64,000 nucleotides of DNA from Liolophura sinensis (taxonomy: Eukaryota > Mollusca > Polyplacophora > Chitonida > Chitonidae): positions 61,354,984-61,418,983 of the forward strand of contig NC_088300.1 in NCBI RefSeq assembly GCF_032854445.1, written 5' to 3'. The translations under genes and the position numbers were made by a program. Below, piece by piece: positions 48,264 to 60,477 of the stretch. Below the pieces are notes generated by a model, which was not told the DNA's origin, did no database searches, and saw only the letters and a list, made by a program, of their open reading frames with translations. The first letter of the stretch is position 1, and every line of letters begins with the position of its first letter.

Positions 48264-51200
48264 CTCAGCTATTCACAGGGTTGCACTTGCCTTCCATAAT
48301 ACATGGATTGCCAAATGCAGTTCACGATTTGCATATATCAGTAACCTCTGTGGTAAAGTTATGCACTTGTGAACACAGTGTCTTTTACCACCACAATGAT
48401 TTACAACCCCATAACATATGAAGTCATTGCTCTGCCATCCTTACTCATACAGTAAACAGTCTTAGTTGTAACAGTATAATAATTTTGGTCTTGATTCAAG
48501 ATCTAAGCGCTATATAATTAGAGTATAATGTCTCTGTATGACTGTGTCAATCATTCTCCTTTTTTTTGTTTAAAGGTCAATATTTCAGTGTATCATATAA
48601 CTTGAACATTATGTAGTTTTACAAAGTGCCTTGTTATTTTATAATCTGATGTATGAAAAGGATAGCGATTTTAAAGAAATTATTAATCATGAGATATAAT
48701 CAATTTCCATCAAAAGTTCAACAAAAACTTACAGGGAAAGGCCCTTCTGTGGAGGGTTAGACGGGTAACCCTCAGTGAACATATTTTTAATCATGGTTTC
48801 AGCTGAAGGTTTCAATACATGAAACACAAAGAAGGCTGTCGCAACACCATTTAAAATTTCATGTAGCCTTGTAGGCTGGGCCTTATGTTAAAAGATGGGA
48901 AGCTTAGGTTAAAAGAGAGGTCAACAAAACAGTTACAGAGCTGCTTAATCGCATCTAAAAATGGCTAGGTCTTTCGGGAAAGTTTGCTTTTATACTGGGT
49001 AATACAAGGATATGGATCATTCACTGATGTACTGCATGTATTGACCTTAGGGTTTGCACATATGTAGAGCGCCATTCTAAAATAGACATGTACCTACTGC
49101 CTCCATTGAGATTACATCTGCAATATACTTGGGCACCATGTTTTTTACAAAAGTGTCGTCGAAAACGAGGCTTGTATATTATGTCACCTGATCTGAAATG
49201 ATTAATTTTGCCTTGTGTGAACAACTGCGCCTGTTATTTACAGGCGTCCATGGGTATTATTATCATTTCTGTCCATGCTCAAGCTGAGCCATAGCAATTT
49301 AAATATATTTACACACTTACCACTTGATTTGGAATAAAACAATTCAGACGGCATACAACAATAGTTATTGTGGGTTCCTCACTTCGTTCTCGACACTGGA
49401 TGACCCAAGGCATGAGCTGATATACAAGACTTTTTGCCATACCCAGTGGATTAGACTACAGTGACATCTTTGTTCTGATATGCCACAGGAAGACTGGTGA
49501 TCTGAGTTGCCTTTAACTCCACCGCTTGCTTGACATATGAGATTACTTCTTTGAACTCTTTTTTACATGTTGTCTTTCGTGGGCGCCGCCATGTTGAATA
49601 ACTAATATTCATTAGTTCATATGTGAGTAAATAGTTCCTTTTTATTTTGGATACATGTAAGTGCTGGATAACTATAATCGGTAGAGATTTAGACTCAAGG
49701 AATCTGAAAATACCTATTAAATATCTGTTACTCCTCTATCAACAATTGTCCCCAAATTTTAAGGGAAATTACCACGCTGATGGCGCCCATCTATACACGA
49801 GCTTTGTCTCGGCACCATAGGTTCACGTAGAAAGGCGCGTGATCTCGGAGGGTAGAGCACAATGGAGCGAGGGGGATATTCCATCCTTGATTTGGTGTGT
49901 AGATATTAAAAACTGTAAGTTACTGAATTCCTGACTTAGTGTATTGTAGAGTAAGGCTGTAGCTAGGATGTGGCTGCCCGCCTTTTTTGGCAGTATCAAT
50001 GTGTTAGGTCATGGATGTAGAATAGAAGAAGGCACTACTTGACCTGGTTACCGTTTACTGACCTGCCCAACAGGACGCTGGTCTATTGAATTATGGAAAG
50101 GTATCGTGCGGCCTTGTCTCACTTCGATGTACACTGTGCATTACTGACAATCAGCTAGAGTCACCTGGAAAAGGAGCTTTCTCCAAAGAGCACATAAATT
50201 GATTCTGTGTAGCATTTTTCCTGTACGTACATGGTAACAAGTGGTCACCAAGAACGGTGCTAAATTGCTTGTAAAATGACCACATATTTGATCGACAGCT
50301 GTATGAGATTTGGTTTGGTTGTTACAGTGATCTGAAAAAGACCATGCTGTAAAACGATTTGTCGTACTGTGAAATATTTTCCAATCATTTGGGAAAAAAT
50401 GAAATCTCGTCTGAATGTAACATATCAAGTTAATGACTTCTTAAGTGAATTGGAGGTCGTAAGCATATTTTCAGAGAAATTCAGTGTTAAAAAATCCCCA
50501 AAAAGCCCATTTGATTAAACATTAGGAAAAACTGAGATAATCAGAATGCCTGACTTTGATACAGTACTGTATGCTTCCCGATCAGATTGCGTAAAAAAAG
50601 ATTACGCCAACCAAACAAACAAAATGAAAAGCTCATGTGCACAAGAGCTCGAGGCTATCCAGGTTGAATACACAGGGTAATTAGACCACACATTGTGTAG
50701 TGCCGTTCACACATAGTAAGGATGCGGTCTAACAAAAAATTACAACATTACTTTAAGGAAACTCCTCCTGGCGTGTAGTCGTGTTTAAAAAGCCTCTACA
50801 CTTGTTATTTCCGAGGGTAAAACTTACCTGTATCTGTTGATAATAGAGGAAACATAATTGTTGCATGCATAGTTAGAGTGATATAGACACGTAAACTTGC
50901 AAGCCTGTTGCTTAGCAGCTGCATGGTGACTTTAATAAATATTTACCTAATAGACCGAATTAAAAATATGTGTGACAGTCTGAACTTCCATACTTCTGGC
51001 ATTACCCAAGGTGATCTCCTGTAGACCTAATAAAAACATTAAGGATTAATTAACACCTACATATACATATTTATATAACTCAAACCCCTCTACGGTAACT
51101 TAATTTCCTATGGATTTATATACAATAGCAAATTATTTGCTTTCCTTTCCCTGTGGACAAATGACACTATGATTTCCTTATATAAATACAAATGAAAAAG

Positions 51201-51311
51201 GCGAAGCATTGTCTCATCTTTTTTAGGAAGGGCATGGCTGATTGAGACCCTTAAGAATGGATATTTACGAAGAAAAGCTGCCTGAATAGGACTTTTGTCG
51301 TATTTGGTGAA

Positions 51312-51506
51312 ATGGATGCTACACGGAAAATGGATGCTACACGGAAAAATCCAGCCAAAAAGGCAAAATACCAGCGTGACTTACTGAATTTCTTACCACT
51401 TGACACTCGCACTGATGATATCAGGGTTCATCCAACTACCATCTGCCATCGGTGTCCATTTATCTCAGTGTTGAATACAAACTTCGTAATGGATCTCGAT
51501 AAATAA
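51312..51506 (+). pseudogene. Short open frame with HPxxICxxC motif, possible relic
   Basis: It starts with an 18-bp direct repeat (atggatgctacacggaaa twice), then reads KYQRDLLNFLPLDTRTDDI, RVHPTTICHRC and a stop soon after. The HP-xx-(I/V)C-xx-C arrangement occurs in zinc-binding N-terminal regions of RAG1-like and related transposon-linked proteins. No partner exons were found, so it may equally be chance. Confidence 0.25.
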
Positions 51507-52867
51507 AATAATGACCAGTACCTCGAGTTTGTTCCAAACCAAATTGGATAAACCAATAGGATTGCATCGACCACAAACAAACATGTAAATTATCAGATTT
51601 ACTGAGCTGATAAGTCCATTAAATTCAGTAACTGTAGACCAACATTTGTAACGATATAGACCCTGTAATTCCTGAAGATTTGGTTTTTTATTCCATACAG
51701 GGCATAAAGGACGCCAATTAAAAACCATTAACATCTCGCATGACTTTCACGGAAACTTTAATATTACACATGTAGGTGTATTTTTTGCTTTGTTCATGTG
51801 ATTCCAGGATCCAAGTTCTTCATCTTGTTGGTCTGCTTATTAACCATTATAGAAAGGCTTCAGTGTTGAAAACATTTATTTATTTTAATTTCAACCAAAA
51901 ATTACAAGAAGGAAGTACACAAACTTACAGGCGTTATTGGCAAACCTCTGCGAGCTTGACTTCAGTCTTTATCAAAGCATGCCCTTGCTGTTCGCCAGCG
52001 ACAGCCTCAAGAACACTTGCATCTTGGCCTGAACAAGCTAGACAACTCTAATCTCCTGTCACAACAGTGAGCAACACTAGCAGTGTTAAATACATTGAAC
52101 ACTTCAAAGCCTTATACTTGTGCCTCCTCCTAATCTACCTCCATGGTTAGGTTTACAGACTTTAGGGAAGAAATGATGAGTGATTCCTAATAGGTAGGGA
52201 CATTGTATATCACTGTGTTCATATTAACTTGTACTTTATCATGATAGGTACTAGCTTGCAGGGGGAATGATATTTAAAAAGTTATTGAAGATTTATAGTA
52301 AAATTAAATGAGAGTGTGGTTTCATAGTGTTTAAATGAGGTGTAGTTATAAAAGTAGTAGTAGGTTTTTCCTGTTTTGCCTTTAGAGTTTAAATGATGGA
52401 TTTAAGGAGCAGTTAAATGTGTGTACATGTACCTTTTAGATTGTCGTTAAATGCAGTGTTTCTAATGTTTTGGTCATCGTCATATGAATGAAAAATTGTT
52501 GAGCACAATGTTAAAGCCCGAGAACTCGCTCACTCACTCACACTAATGTTTTGGAAACACAGATCTTAGTTAAGTTATATACTAAGGAGAAAATCACAGC
52601 TGTGTAATTAAATGTTTTCTGTGAGGTTCTCACCGGGGCTATAAATGTCCAGCCCTAATGTGTACAGACCAGTGAGGAGTTAGTCACCACCTTGGGCGGT
52701 CATCGGGTGGTCATCTAGATGTCAGCAGTACACATCTATGCCTCTGACTTAGTGTTTGTATCCAGTTATTTGCCTACCAGCTAGCATCCCCTGATGTTAG
52801 TGATAGCTAACCTGGTGCCTCGCTTCAGGCAAGGTTACAGTTGTGTATTAAAATCATTGTTAAACAA

Positions 52868-53195
52868 AATGTTAGGGGTGGTATCTCAAGAAGTACTGCA
52901 TTTATTGAGATCAATGCTTGCACACATGTGGTCGTCAATAACCTGAGGCGGATATTCCATCATTGATACAGTGTGTGCATATTAAATACTGTAAATTACC
53001 AAATTCCTGACTGTGTTTTGTACGTTAGAATGTAAAGTTAAACCAAGTGTTAGGGGTGGTATCTGAAAAAATACAGCATGTATTGACCCAAAGTTTTACG
53101 TGCATATAAAACACTTAATCACACAGGATGGGGATATTCCATCACTGATGCTCTGTGTGTATATTAATTACTGTAAGTTACAAAATTCATGATGT
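52868..53195. repeat. Dispersed repeat Z, two adjacent direct copies
   Basis: Copies near 52868-53010 and 53036-53195 share gttaggggtggtatct, ggatattccatca and attactgtaa. A third, partial copy lies at about 49862-49940 (gggatattccatccttgatt). Confidence 0.65.
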
Positions 53196-53390
53196 CTGTA
53201 GTTTATGTATTGAGCTGAAATTTTGCATTCATTTGCCTCCAATAGATGAGCTCTTTGGGAACCTTGCTACCAAGTGTAAGTTTGGAGGGTGGGTTGCGCC
53301 TAACAAACGTTTTTAATCTTGGCCTAACATGAAAATAACTCTTTTAAATGACTAAATACTTGTGTATTTTTTGTAGATTTTATTTTCAAA

Positions 53391-56300
53391 ATGGACAAGA
53401 GGGAATGTCTGCAACAACTGCTAACGAAGGGCAGACAGCGACTGTCAGAGTGTCACTTAAGGGCAAGGAAGCTTGATGGCCTAAAGGGCGTCCTATTCAT
53501 GAGGCGTGACAAAGCCTGTCAGGCAATGGAGAAACATCTGACACAGTTACAGGTCAGGCTTACTAACATCCTCGATGAGAGACTGGCTCAGATTGAGCAG
53601 CTGTGTGCAGAAAAGGAGATACACATCAGTTCTGAGAAAAGATGCGTGCTCGAGCAAATGTCTACCCTCACTCAAATCTGCAGCCGCTCGACGGATTTTC
53701 TGCAGTTTGGCAACGAGGAGCTGTGTAAAACCAAGGATTGTGAAGAGGTCATCCTCAGTTTTGAGAAGATTCTGAAAGAGCGCAGATGTCCATACATCGA
53801 GGAAAAACACATCAACTTGTCTTATGTTCCCTTACTTCTGAACGAAAGTGTGACCATGAGCAGTGTTGGGATGTTAATGACCTCCCATCTTGACCCTCAC
53901 TCTGTTGAAATTGAAAGATGTCGGGACAAACCAAGAGAGGTTAGTCTGTGTGCGAGTTTGGGACTGAGTCTTTTCATCAAAACAAATGCTAGCAGTCTGT
54001 CTACTGATGACCTTGAGCTTTTCCAGGTCAAGGTCACTGACAGTAAGAACATTATAAAGCCCATTACAGTGGCTGTTTGTTCAGATCAACCTAGCAAACT
54101 TCAGGTGACCTTCTCTCCAACCTTCCCAGAAGCCTATCTGCTCTCGGTGGTGTTGTATGACACCCATGTCATGAACAGCCCGTATAAATTCAATGTTCGG
54201 AGCAGTCCGAATAAAGTCAAGTGCGCTCCCAACAAATCGGAGTCTTCAGACTCTGGAAATCTTTCAATATCCCCTTCCCAGATGAGTTCAGATGGTGTAA
54301 GCAGTGGGAATTACTGGGAGTCCTGTAAAGCTGGCAACCTCTTGTGTAATCAAAGGCTGGAGTCTCTTGAACACCAAAATGTGGCAGCCAGTCAGAAGTC
54401 TGGACCAACTCACAAAGGTAGCAATGTGTATGTATCCACAGAGAAGCACCACAGTTACAAAAGTAATAATCTGCACCAGTGCCATGGAAGAGAGACAAAT
54501 CGGCCTAACTCTTCTCTAGTGAATAACTTAGAAAGCAGAGATAACATTCAGAGGTCATCCGCAAAATCACAAAGTGGCAACTGTACAGAGAAGGAACACA
54601 GTTACAGGAATAATGATCCACACCAATGCAGTGGAAGAGCAACCTGTGGACCCAACTCTCCTCCACTGAATGGCTTAGAAAGCAGAGGAAACAATGAGAG
54701 ATCATCTTTAAGGTCACAAAGTGGCAACTGCACAGAGAGGCAACAGGGCTACAAAAGTACTGATCCGCACCAGTTCAGTGAAAGAGCAATGAGTGGATCC
54801 AACTCTTCCCCACTGAATAACTTCGAATACAAAGAAAACCCTCAGACGTTATTCCCAAGGTCACAAAGTGGCAACTCCTGCAGTCAGGGCAATAATAGTG
54901 GGGTTACACGTCTGTCACAATCAAGATCTGCTCAAGCCAATGGTTTGTTTCACAGTAGTAACAGGGCTCAGAGGCTCTGTAGAAGATCATCACCCACAGT
55001 CTCTGAGGCTAACAAAGAAAGCAACAATAAAATAATTGGCCAGGCAGATTTAGCTCAAAGAAATATTGTCAGCAAAGCATTGGCAAATCAGGTACATTTG
55101 TCTTCAAGGACAAATAGTAGTTCACAGTGGCAACATAACAGGGCGGGGAACAGTTTGCCATCCAAACCGGAACATTCCCAGCAGACTGATAATCGAAGAG
55201 AAACCTCTAAACCATCAAGAGGTTATGGTGAATCTCCAAGCAGGGCACATCAAATGTCGCCAAGGTCAGGTTCAGTCATGTCAGTAGGCAGAAATGGCTC
55301 TGCCACTTGTCAAACGGGTCAAACTGCTCTAAGGTTTACCAATGGTTCTCCAGATGCTTACCAAAACAAAGCAGGGATCTGTAAGGTAGAGTCTAAATGT
55401 GAAGAGGCTCAGAGTTATAGCTCCAGTATGACAAGTTATGGCTCAGAGAAATACTCTCCAAATCGTGACAACCAATCAGAGCATTTAAGTTACCAACACA
55501 AGTCATTTCCTAACAACAGAGCAACAGTTCCAACTGCTGATTGCTTGTCTGTGAAGTCTGGAATCAGAAGAGAACTGTTTACCCAGAGAGCATCTCAGCC
55601 CAACAGTGACTTTATCAGTGGTAGGATGTGTCCAACTAATGATGAGGAATGTGCAGACGACAAGACTAGGCAGATTGGCTATGGGCTTTCGCCGAACAAT
55701 GTTGAGATGTCTGGTGGAAGAGCTCCTTTGGACAAAGATGAGATCAGTGGAAGAAACACACCAGGCAAAGTTCAGCAGAACAGCGGAAGAAAGTTTTCAG
55801 GCAGCTACAAGTATGAATCACCCAGTAGAAGACATTTCGCATTCAGCTCTGAGCAACCAAGTATGCCTGTAAAACATAGTCAGGTCAGATTTTACAAAAC
55901 TGATGAAAGAGATTCACAAGGCAATTCAGGCAACTTTATAGATGACAGTGGCCAAAATTTTACAGGCAACATTGAACGTGCAAGTTGCAGAAATGTTCGA
56001 GGCTACTTTGAGGATGACAATGGCCAAAATTCGGCTGTCAACATTGAACAGGCAACTTGCAGAATTGTTCAAGGCTACTTTGAGGATGACAGTGGCCAAA
56101 ATTCTGCTGGCAACATTGAACATTCAAGTTGCAGAAACAATCAAGAATACTTTGAGGATGACAGTGGCCAAAATATTGCTGGCAACATTGAACAGGCCAG
56201 TTGCAGAAATGTTCAAGGCTGCTTTGAGGATGACAGTGGCCAAAATTCTGCTGGCAACATTGAACAGGTAAGAAGTAGGAATTTCCAAGGCAACCTTGAT

Positions 56301-56624
56301 GACACCAGTGCAAGGAATTGTCCAAATAGCGTTGAGCATATGGAGGGTAGAAATTCTTCTTGCAACTTTGAGCATTCCAGCTATGGAAACTTTTCCCATG
56401 ACAGAGTTAAGCTTACAGCAAAGCGTAGTCTAACTCCCAAGGCAAGGACAACACAAAGTGGAATCTACATGTCTGCAAGTGGCAGTGACTTCAAAACTTC
56501 ATCATGCCAACACAATCCTCGCATCAGTGGCCTTAATCTCAAACAGTGGGAGGCTCAGAGAGCTCTCAGCAAGTATCCTATCCAAGCAAGGCCCAATTCT
56601 GTTTTGACCCATAATTTTCACTGA
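53391..56624 (+). CDS. TRIM-like protein: coiled coil, filamin repeat and long repetitive tail (1077 aa)
   Basis: One uninterrupted coding exon, preceded by an acceptor (exon start 53377) 14 nt upstream of the ATG. Residues about 1-150 are helical and resemble the coiled coil that follows B-boxes (HLTQLQVRLTNILDERLAQI, EKRCVLEQMSTLTQICSRST). Residues about 165-300 look like a filamin/ABP280 repeat (LELFQVKVTDSKNIIKPITV, SFPEAYLL-type core, NSPYKFNV). The order matches the C-terminal half of TRIM45/TRIM71-like proteins, without RING or B-box. The remaining 770 residues are Ser/Asn/Gln/Arg-rich and probably disordered, with two tandem repeat families (49-aa units at 54436-54876; 24-aa units at 55926-56340). 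The leader is open in frame, so an upstream coding exon with B-boxes cannot be excluded. Candidate polyA signals are at 58415-58420 and 58428-58433. Confidence 0.85.
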   Translation: MDKRECLQQLLTKGRQRLSECHLRARKLDGLKGVLFMRRDKACQAMEKHLTQLQVRLTNILDERLAQIEQLCAEKEIHISSEKRCVLEQMSTLTQICSRSTDFLQFGNEELCKTKDCEEVILSFEKILKERRCPYIEEKHINLSYVPLLLNESVTMSSVGMLMTSHLDPHSVEIERCRDKPREVSLCASLGLSLFIKTNASSLSTDDLELFQVKVTDSKNIIKPITVAVCSDQPSKLQVTFSPTFPEAYLLSVVLYDTHVMNSPYKFNVRSSPNKVKCAPNKSESSDSGNLSISPSQMSSDGVSSGNYWESCKAGNLLCNQRLESLEHQNVAASQKSGPTHKGSNVYVSTEKHHSYKSNNLHQCHGRETNRPNSSLVNNLESRDNIQRSSAKSQSGNCTEKEHSYRNNDPHQCSGRATCGPNSPPLNGLESRGNNERSSLRSQSGNCTERQQGYKSTDPHQFSERAMSGSNSSPLNNFEYKENPQTLFPRSQSGNSCSQGNNSGVTRLSQSRSAQANGLFHSSNRAQRLCRRSSPTVSEANKESNNKIIGQADLAQRNIVSKALANQVHLSSRTNSSSQWQHNRAGNSLPSKPEHSQQTDNRRETSKPSRGYGESPSRAHQMSPRSGSVMSVGRNGSATCQTGQTALRFTNGSPDAYQNKAGICKVESKCEEAQSYSSSMTSYGSEKYSPNRDNQSEHLSYQHKSFPNNRATVPTADCLSVKSGIRRELFTQRASQPNSDFISGRMCPTNDEECADDKTRQIGYGLSPNNVEMSGGRAPLDKDEISGRNTPGKVQQNSGRKFSGSYKYESPSRRHFAFSSEQPSMPVKHSQVRFYKTDERDSQGNSGNFIDDSGQNFTGNIERASCRNVRGYFEDDNGQNSAVNIEQATCRIVQGYFEDDSGQNSAGNIEHSSCRNNQEYFEDDSGQNIAGNIEQASCRNVQGCFEDDSGQNSAGNIEQVRSRNFQGNLDDTSARNCPNSVEHMEGRNSSCNFEHSSYGNFSHDRVKLTAKRSLTPKARTTQSGIYMSASGSDFKTSSCQHNPRISGLNLKQWEAQRALSKYPIQARPNSVLTHNFH
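54436..54876 (+). repeat. Three 147-bp (49-aa) coding tandem repeats
   Basis: Units spaced exactly 147 bp apart carry a SY-(K/R)-x-(N/T)-(D/N)-x-HQ core and end RSQSGN or KSQSGN. They are diverged but without frame loss. Confidence 0.9.
55926..56340 (+). repeat. Coding tandem repeats of 72 bp (24 aa)
   Basis: gatgacagtggcc-type starts occur at 55941, 56013, 56085, 56157 and 56229 (72 bp apart), then at 56298 (a 69-bp spacing, degenerate). Each unit reads roughly FEDDSGQNSAGNIEQASCR followed by NVQGY. Neighbours are very similar, so unit number may vary between individuals. Confidence 0.95.
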
Positions 56625-56764
56625 AGTGACATGTACCATTGAAAAAGAAATTGCTACAGTTCTAAATGTTGGCTGCTCATAAGTTATCATATCCTGTATT
56701 TGGTATCACCCGAGACTGTAACTTGTGGTGCAAGTCATTGATTCAGGACATGCTTGTGACACAA

Positions 56765-57640
56765 ACCGTGTTTTGGACATCAACATAATCGTTTCACAAA
56801 GTCATGATCTACAGAGACTGGATCTGGAATATCTGGATAGAGTTTGGATGAGCAGATTCAAGTGATTTAAAGTCGGCTTTTCACAGCGATACATAAACAG
56901 CCACTTTTTTAACAGTTGCAATAGGATTGTCCAGAAAATTAACTTGTTTATCTCTTGTTATTGTTAGTTTGTGGGTCACAAACTAAAAGTTTAGCGTGGG
57001 CATAATCAATTCTCAGTGCCTTGAACATTTTTCTGCAGAGGCCACTCTGAATTGCTACAGAGGTAGGACTTGCAGATTCAGAGGTTTAAAGGTTACTTTT
57101 GATTGTGAACAACCATCTTGACCAGACTTAACCATTTATTTATACAAGGGAATCTTGTACAATCTCTTGTTGTGTGTTCTTGTACGACAATCTAAATTTT
57201 GGACGTCGGAATTCCACCCTGCAATGGACGTCATTTCTCAGAGACCATTCTGGTTTGCTGTAAGAAGCTGGACCAGCAGATTCAGGGATTTTGATGTTAA
57301 CTGCACCTTGTAAGGATTGTAAGTCAGTGCTAGAGCTGTGTTATGTATATCTCTTGTTCAGAGTTTTAGTGCTGCAAACTGTGTGTTGAAAGGTCAGCAT
57401 AGATACTTCCCAGTGCTGTGGATGTCATTCATCTGGATTGCTGTAAGAGACAGGACCACCAGATTCACAGCTTTGAAATCTTCTTTTGGTATTGATACAT
57501 AAACAGTCCATTTGTTCACAATTGATTGATTGAACTGATCACTCTGGATAGCTGTACTGTTAGAACAAGCAAATTTAGGTGAACAAAGTCTTACTTTTGA
57601 TATTGATATGATCATCTTTTTGACAGTTATGTCTGGTTCT
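56765..57640. repeat. Degenerate tandem repeats of about 190 bp in the 3' region of the TRIM-like gene
   Basis: A block like tctggattgctgtaagag, ggaccagcagattca and gatacataaacag recurs near 56810, 57043, 57243, 57425 and 57540, with variable spacing. No open frame persists, so the array lies in the 3' UTR or just beyond it. Confidence 0.7.
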
Positions 57641-58959
57641 GTTTCTGATATTATATTGATGAATTAGATTTTTTCTCTTATTAATGTTTTGATAGGAATT
57701 TACCTTATTTCTAAGCCTTTCATTTAGTTTTTAGAAAACATTTTGTAAGCACAGTGTTAAACGATAGTGCATTCGTATACCAGATACTGGCTATTCAATT
57801 ATATTTGGTATACATATCTACACAGGACATAAGAATATCTTTCCTAGGTACTTTTTAGAGGAAGTATGTTTTGATGATGTAGTTGTAGTTTTTTATGAAA
57901 AGTCTGGGAGTCTTTCAAGTTTTTTTTTTGGTAAAACTTGAAGACAGCCATTGAAGCAGTCACTGGGCTGAGGTCAGTTGAACATTATTAGATTTCTGAC
58001 TTGATGGTGGTGGTCCAGTGTCATGTCTGCAATCCCATCATGTTAAGGCTGAATTATTGCTGATGAGGCGTTAAGCCATAACCAGTCATGCATGTCTGCA
58101 ATACCATACCGCTACGTCTCCACGTATGTCTACATCAACATTCTAATAAGCCCAAGAACCATGTTTGTGGAGACAGCTCTTTTAAGTGCATTTCATGTTT
58201 AAACTATGAATCTAACATCTTAAAAATATCAAGACATGTACATGTATACAAATGTCCCTTTTTTTATTCTCCAGCAAGTAATAACAGGTAAGTCTTGCTA
58301 AATAGGCAAGTGCCTAAAATGTAAAACTGTGAAGGTTCCAACCCCTTACACCCCCCCCCCCCCCCCCCAATTTGGTTTTTTCTATAGACCAAATGACATC
58401 AGCTGAGCGGTTTGAATAAAAATGCTTAATAAACGTGCAGTTTACCCCTGATTTACCTAGACGGCCCCTGGACCCTTGCCTGATGGGCAGGGATACTACT
58501 GCTTTCTCAACACCCCCAAAGTTCATAATGTTACACGACTCCTGTGAGAGGTTTCGCTGTGATTTTATGTAGACATGCTTAACACAAAAAATTGATTATC
58601 ATTTTATAATATAGGCCATGAACAGGTTTCCCTTTACACTTGCCTAGTCATTCTTTATATTATATTATATGTATATTCTGAGTGCTTGGATTAGTTAACA
58701 GAACTTTGGAAGGAAAGAGTCAAGTTGATAGTTTCCAATGTATGTTATCAAATTTTAATGCAGGTACCTTTTAGTGTTCTCTTTTCCTCCAAATATTTTT
58801 GTTGACAGCCTTGGCAGGTAAAGTGTAGCACTGTCACAGGAACTTTTGTTATGCTTTCTTTACAGAATAGAGAAAATCTGTTTATTAAACTTTTGTATTA
58901 TAACATGTGTTTGTAGTATCGATAGTCTTTTTTTTCAGTGTAACAAGGTTCGATCTATC

Positions 58960-59830
58960 TCTGGGCTAGCGGGAATTGCCATTCAGTCTAGTAGTAAAAG
59001 CATGGACTCCAAACCCAGAGATCTCTGGTTCAGATCCCTGGCAGACACATCATTTCAGCATAATTGATATTCATTTGTGCAACAAAGTATTTGTTAACAT
59101 CAATGATCATACACATATGCTGACTCATGTACTCAAATGCTGAATTCAGTTTCCCCTTTCCATGCATTAACTAATGGAATAATCCAGTACTTAAGCCAGT
59201 TTTATCAGCGACTTTTACAAACCCGATTCGAGTGTAAGCTGGTCATTGCTCAGTCCATAAAAGTTCAGCCCTTAACCAAGTGGTATGGGCTCAATCTTCC
59301 TTTCGACACACCATTTGTAGATTTCCCAATTTTCTCTCTTTCTGGGGGCTTGGTGGCAATAAGCAAATGTTTGTTGTGCAAGTCGCTTGGAAAAGTTCAT
59401 CACTAAATTGCCACTAAAAGGTCAGTGGTTTATCTGTGGAACTCCAGCATCCTCCTCTCGTAAAGCTGAAGGCCATGGTTTGAGTGAAAAATTCTTGAGT
59501 TTGGCATTAAAACAATAATTCATACTTAGTAGTAGTGGCACATTCGTGACTTGTCAGTGGAGTGGGTTAAGACGTTTGTCGTCCAGTTGCTAGCACACAG
59601 GTACAGGTTCACCCCCAGCCTTGACAGGGAATTTGTGGAATCTCCTCTCATTTTTCATGGGACTATGGAAGACAACTTTTCTTCTACCAGTATGGTGTGT
59701 TGTATCTATGTCCCACATGGTAAAGTTAGTCTGTGTCCTGCCAAAGGTCTGTGGTTTACCATGTACACTCCTAGTTTTCTCCACCCACAATTACTGACTG
59801 CCAGTAAAAACAGTTCCTCAGTATGACAAG
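58960..59830 (+). mobile_element. One or two SINE-3-like copies
   Basis: tRNA-like head segments (gtctagtagtaaaagcatgg with tctctggttcagatccc; and gtggagtgggttaagacgtt with caggttcacccccagccttg) are each followed by the family's 3' motif (gtgaaaaattcttgagtttg in the first). The second contains the gacagggaatttgtggaatc motif seen at 23172-23445. Confidence 0.5.
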
Positions 59831-60477
59831 CAAAGAATCTATCAATCATCAGCACAGGGACCTAAAGAAATCATGCACACATTTCAAACCGCTGGACTTC
59901 ATCTGGTCTTGGCCCATGAAACAACATGAAGTAGAGGAGACCGGGACATCATTAGCAAATCCAGAGTATGCGTCATGTGGCCAAGTGATGCAATATGCCT
60001 GGGTCTCTCTATGTGAAATGGAAGTACAAGTTGCCTAGTTTATTTTTTATATGTGAAGCCAAACTTTGCTGACTGTCAACTCTCCAATATGATGAAATAA
60101 AAAAAAAAGCATCTTTCACATCACAATATCACATTTTATTGCTCTTTTAAGGCATATACTGAAAGGATTATGTAAAATGCTTTCACGTATGTTATCCCTA
60201 AAACTCAAAAAAAAAAAAAAAAAAAAAAAAAATGATTAAAGATAAACAAAACATGCACTATCAAGATATTTTCATGTAGCACCTTTCTGATACAAGCAAA
60301 TGCTTGTATTATATACAGCAAAGTTTTCATTGTACATCTACAGGATTCATAAATTTATGGGCACTTAGGGAGTAAAACAGGTTGGATGAAAAACAAGGGG
60401 ATTTCAGAAGGTTTCCCTTGTTTTTTCTTATATATATTTACTAGCAGCCAATGAAATCAACATTTGTTAATGAAGAG

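Larger units (their letters stand above)
46989..53376 (+). other. Long stretch without a recognised gene, probably the 5' intron of the TRIM-like gene
   Basis: No coding exon could be supported. It holds a SINE-like relic (about 47510-47690), a 181-bp tandem duplication (47915-48263), dispersed repeat Z copies (49862-49940, 52868-53195), a short relic with an HPxxICxxC motif (51312-51506) and a SINE-2 tail (52485-52545). The acceptor at its end is gtattttttgtag. Confidence 0.45.

Noticed and set aside
54217-56399. Many antisense and alternate-frame open reading frames inside the TRIM-like exon
   Set aside because: They are shadows of the long frame and its 72-bp repeats; a repeat unit divisible by three keeps other frames open too.
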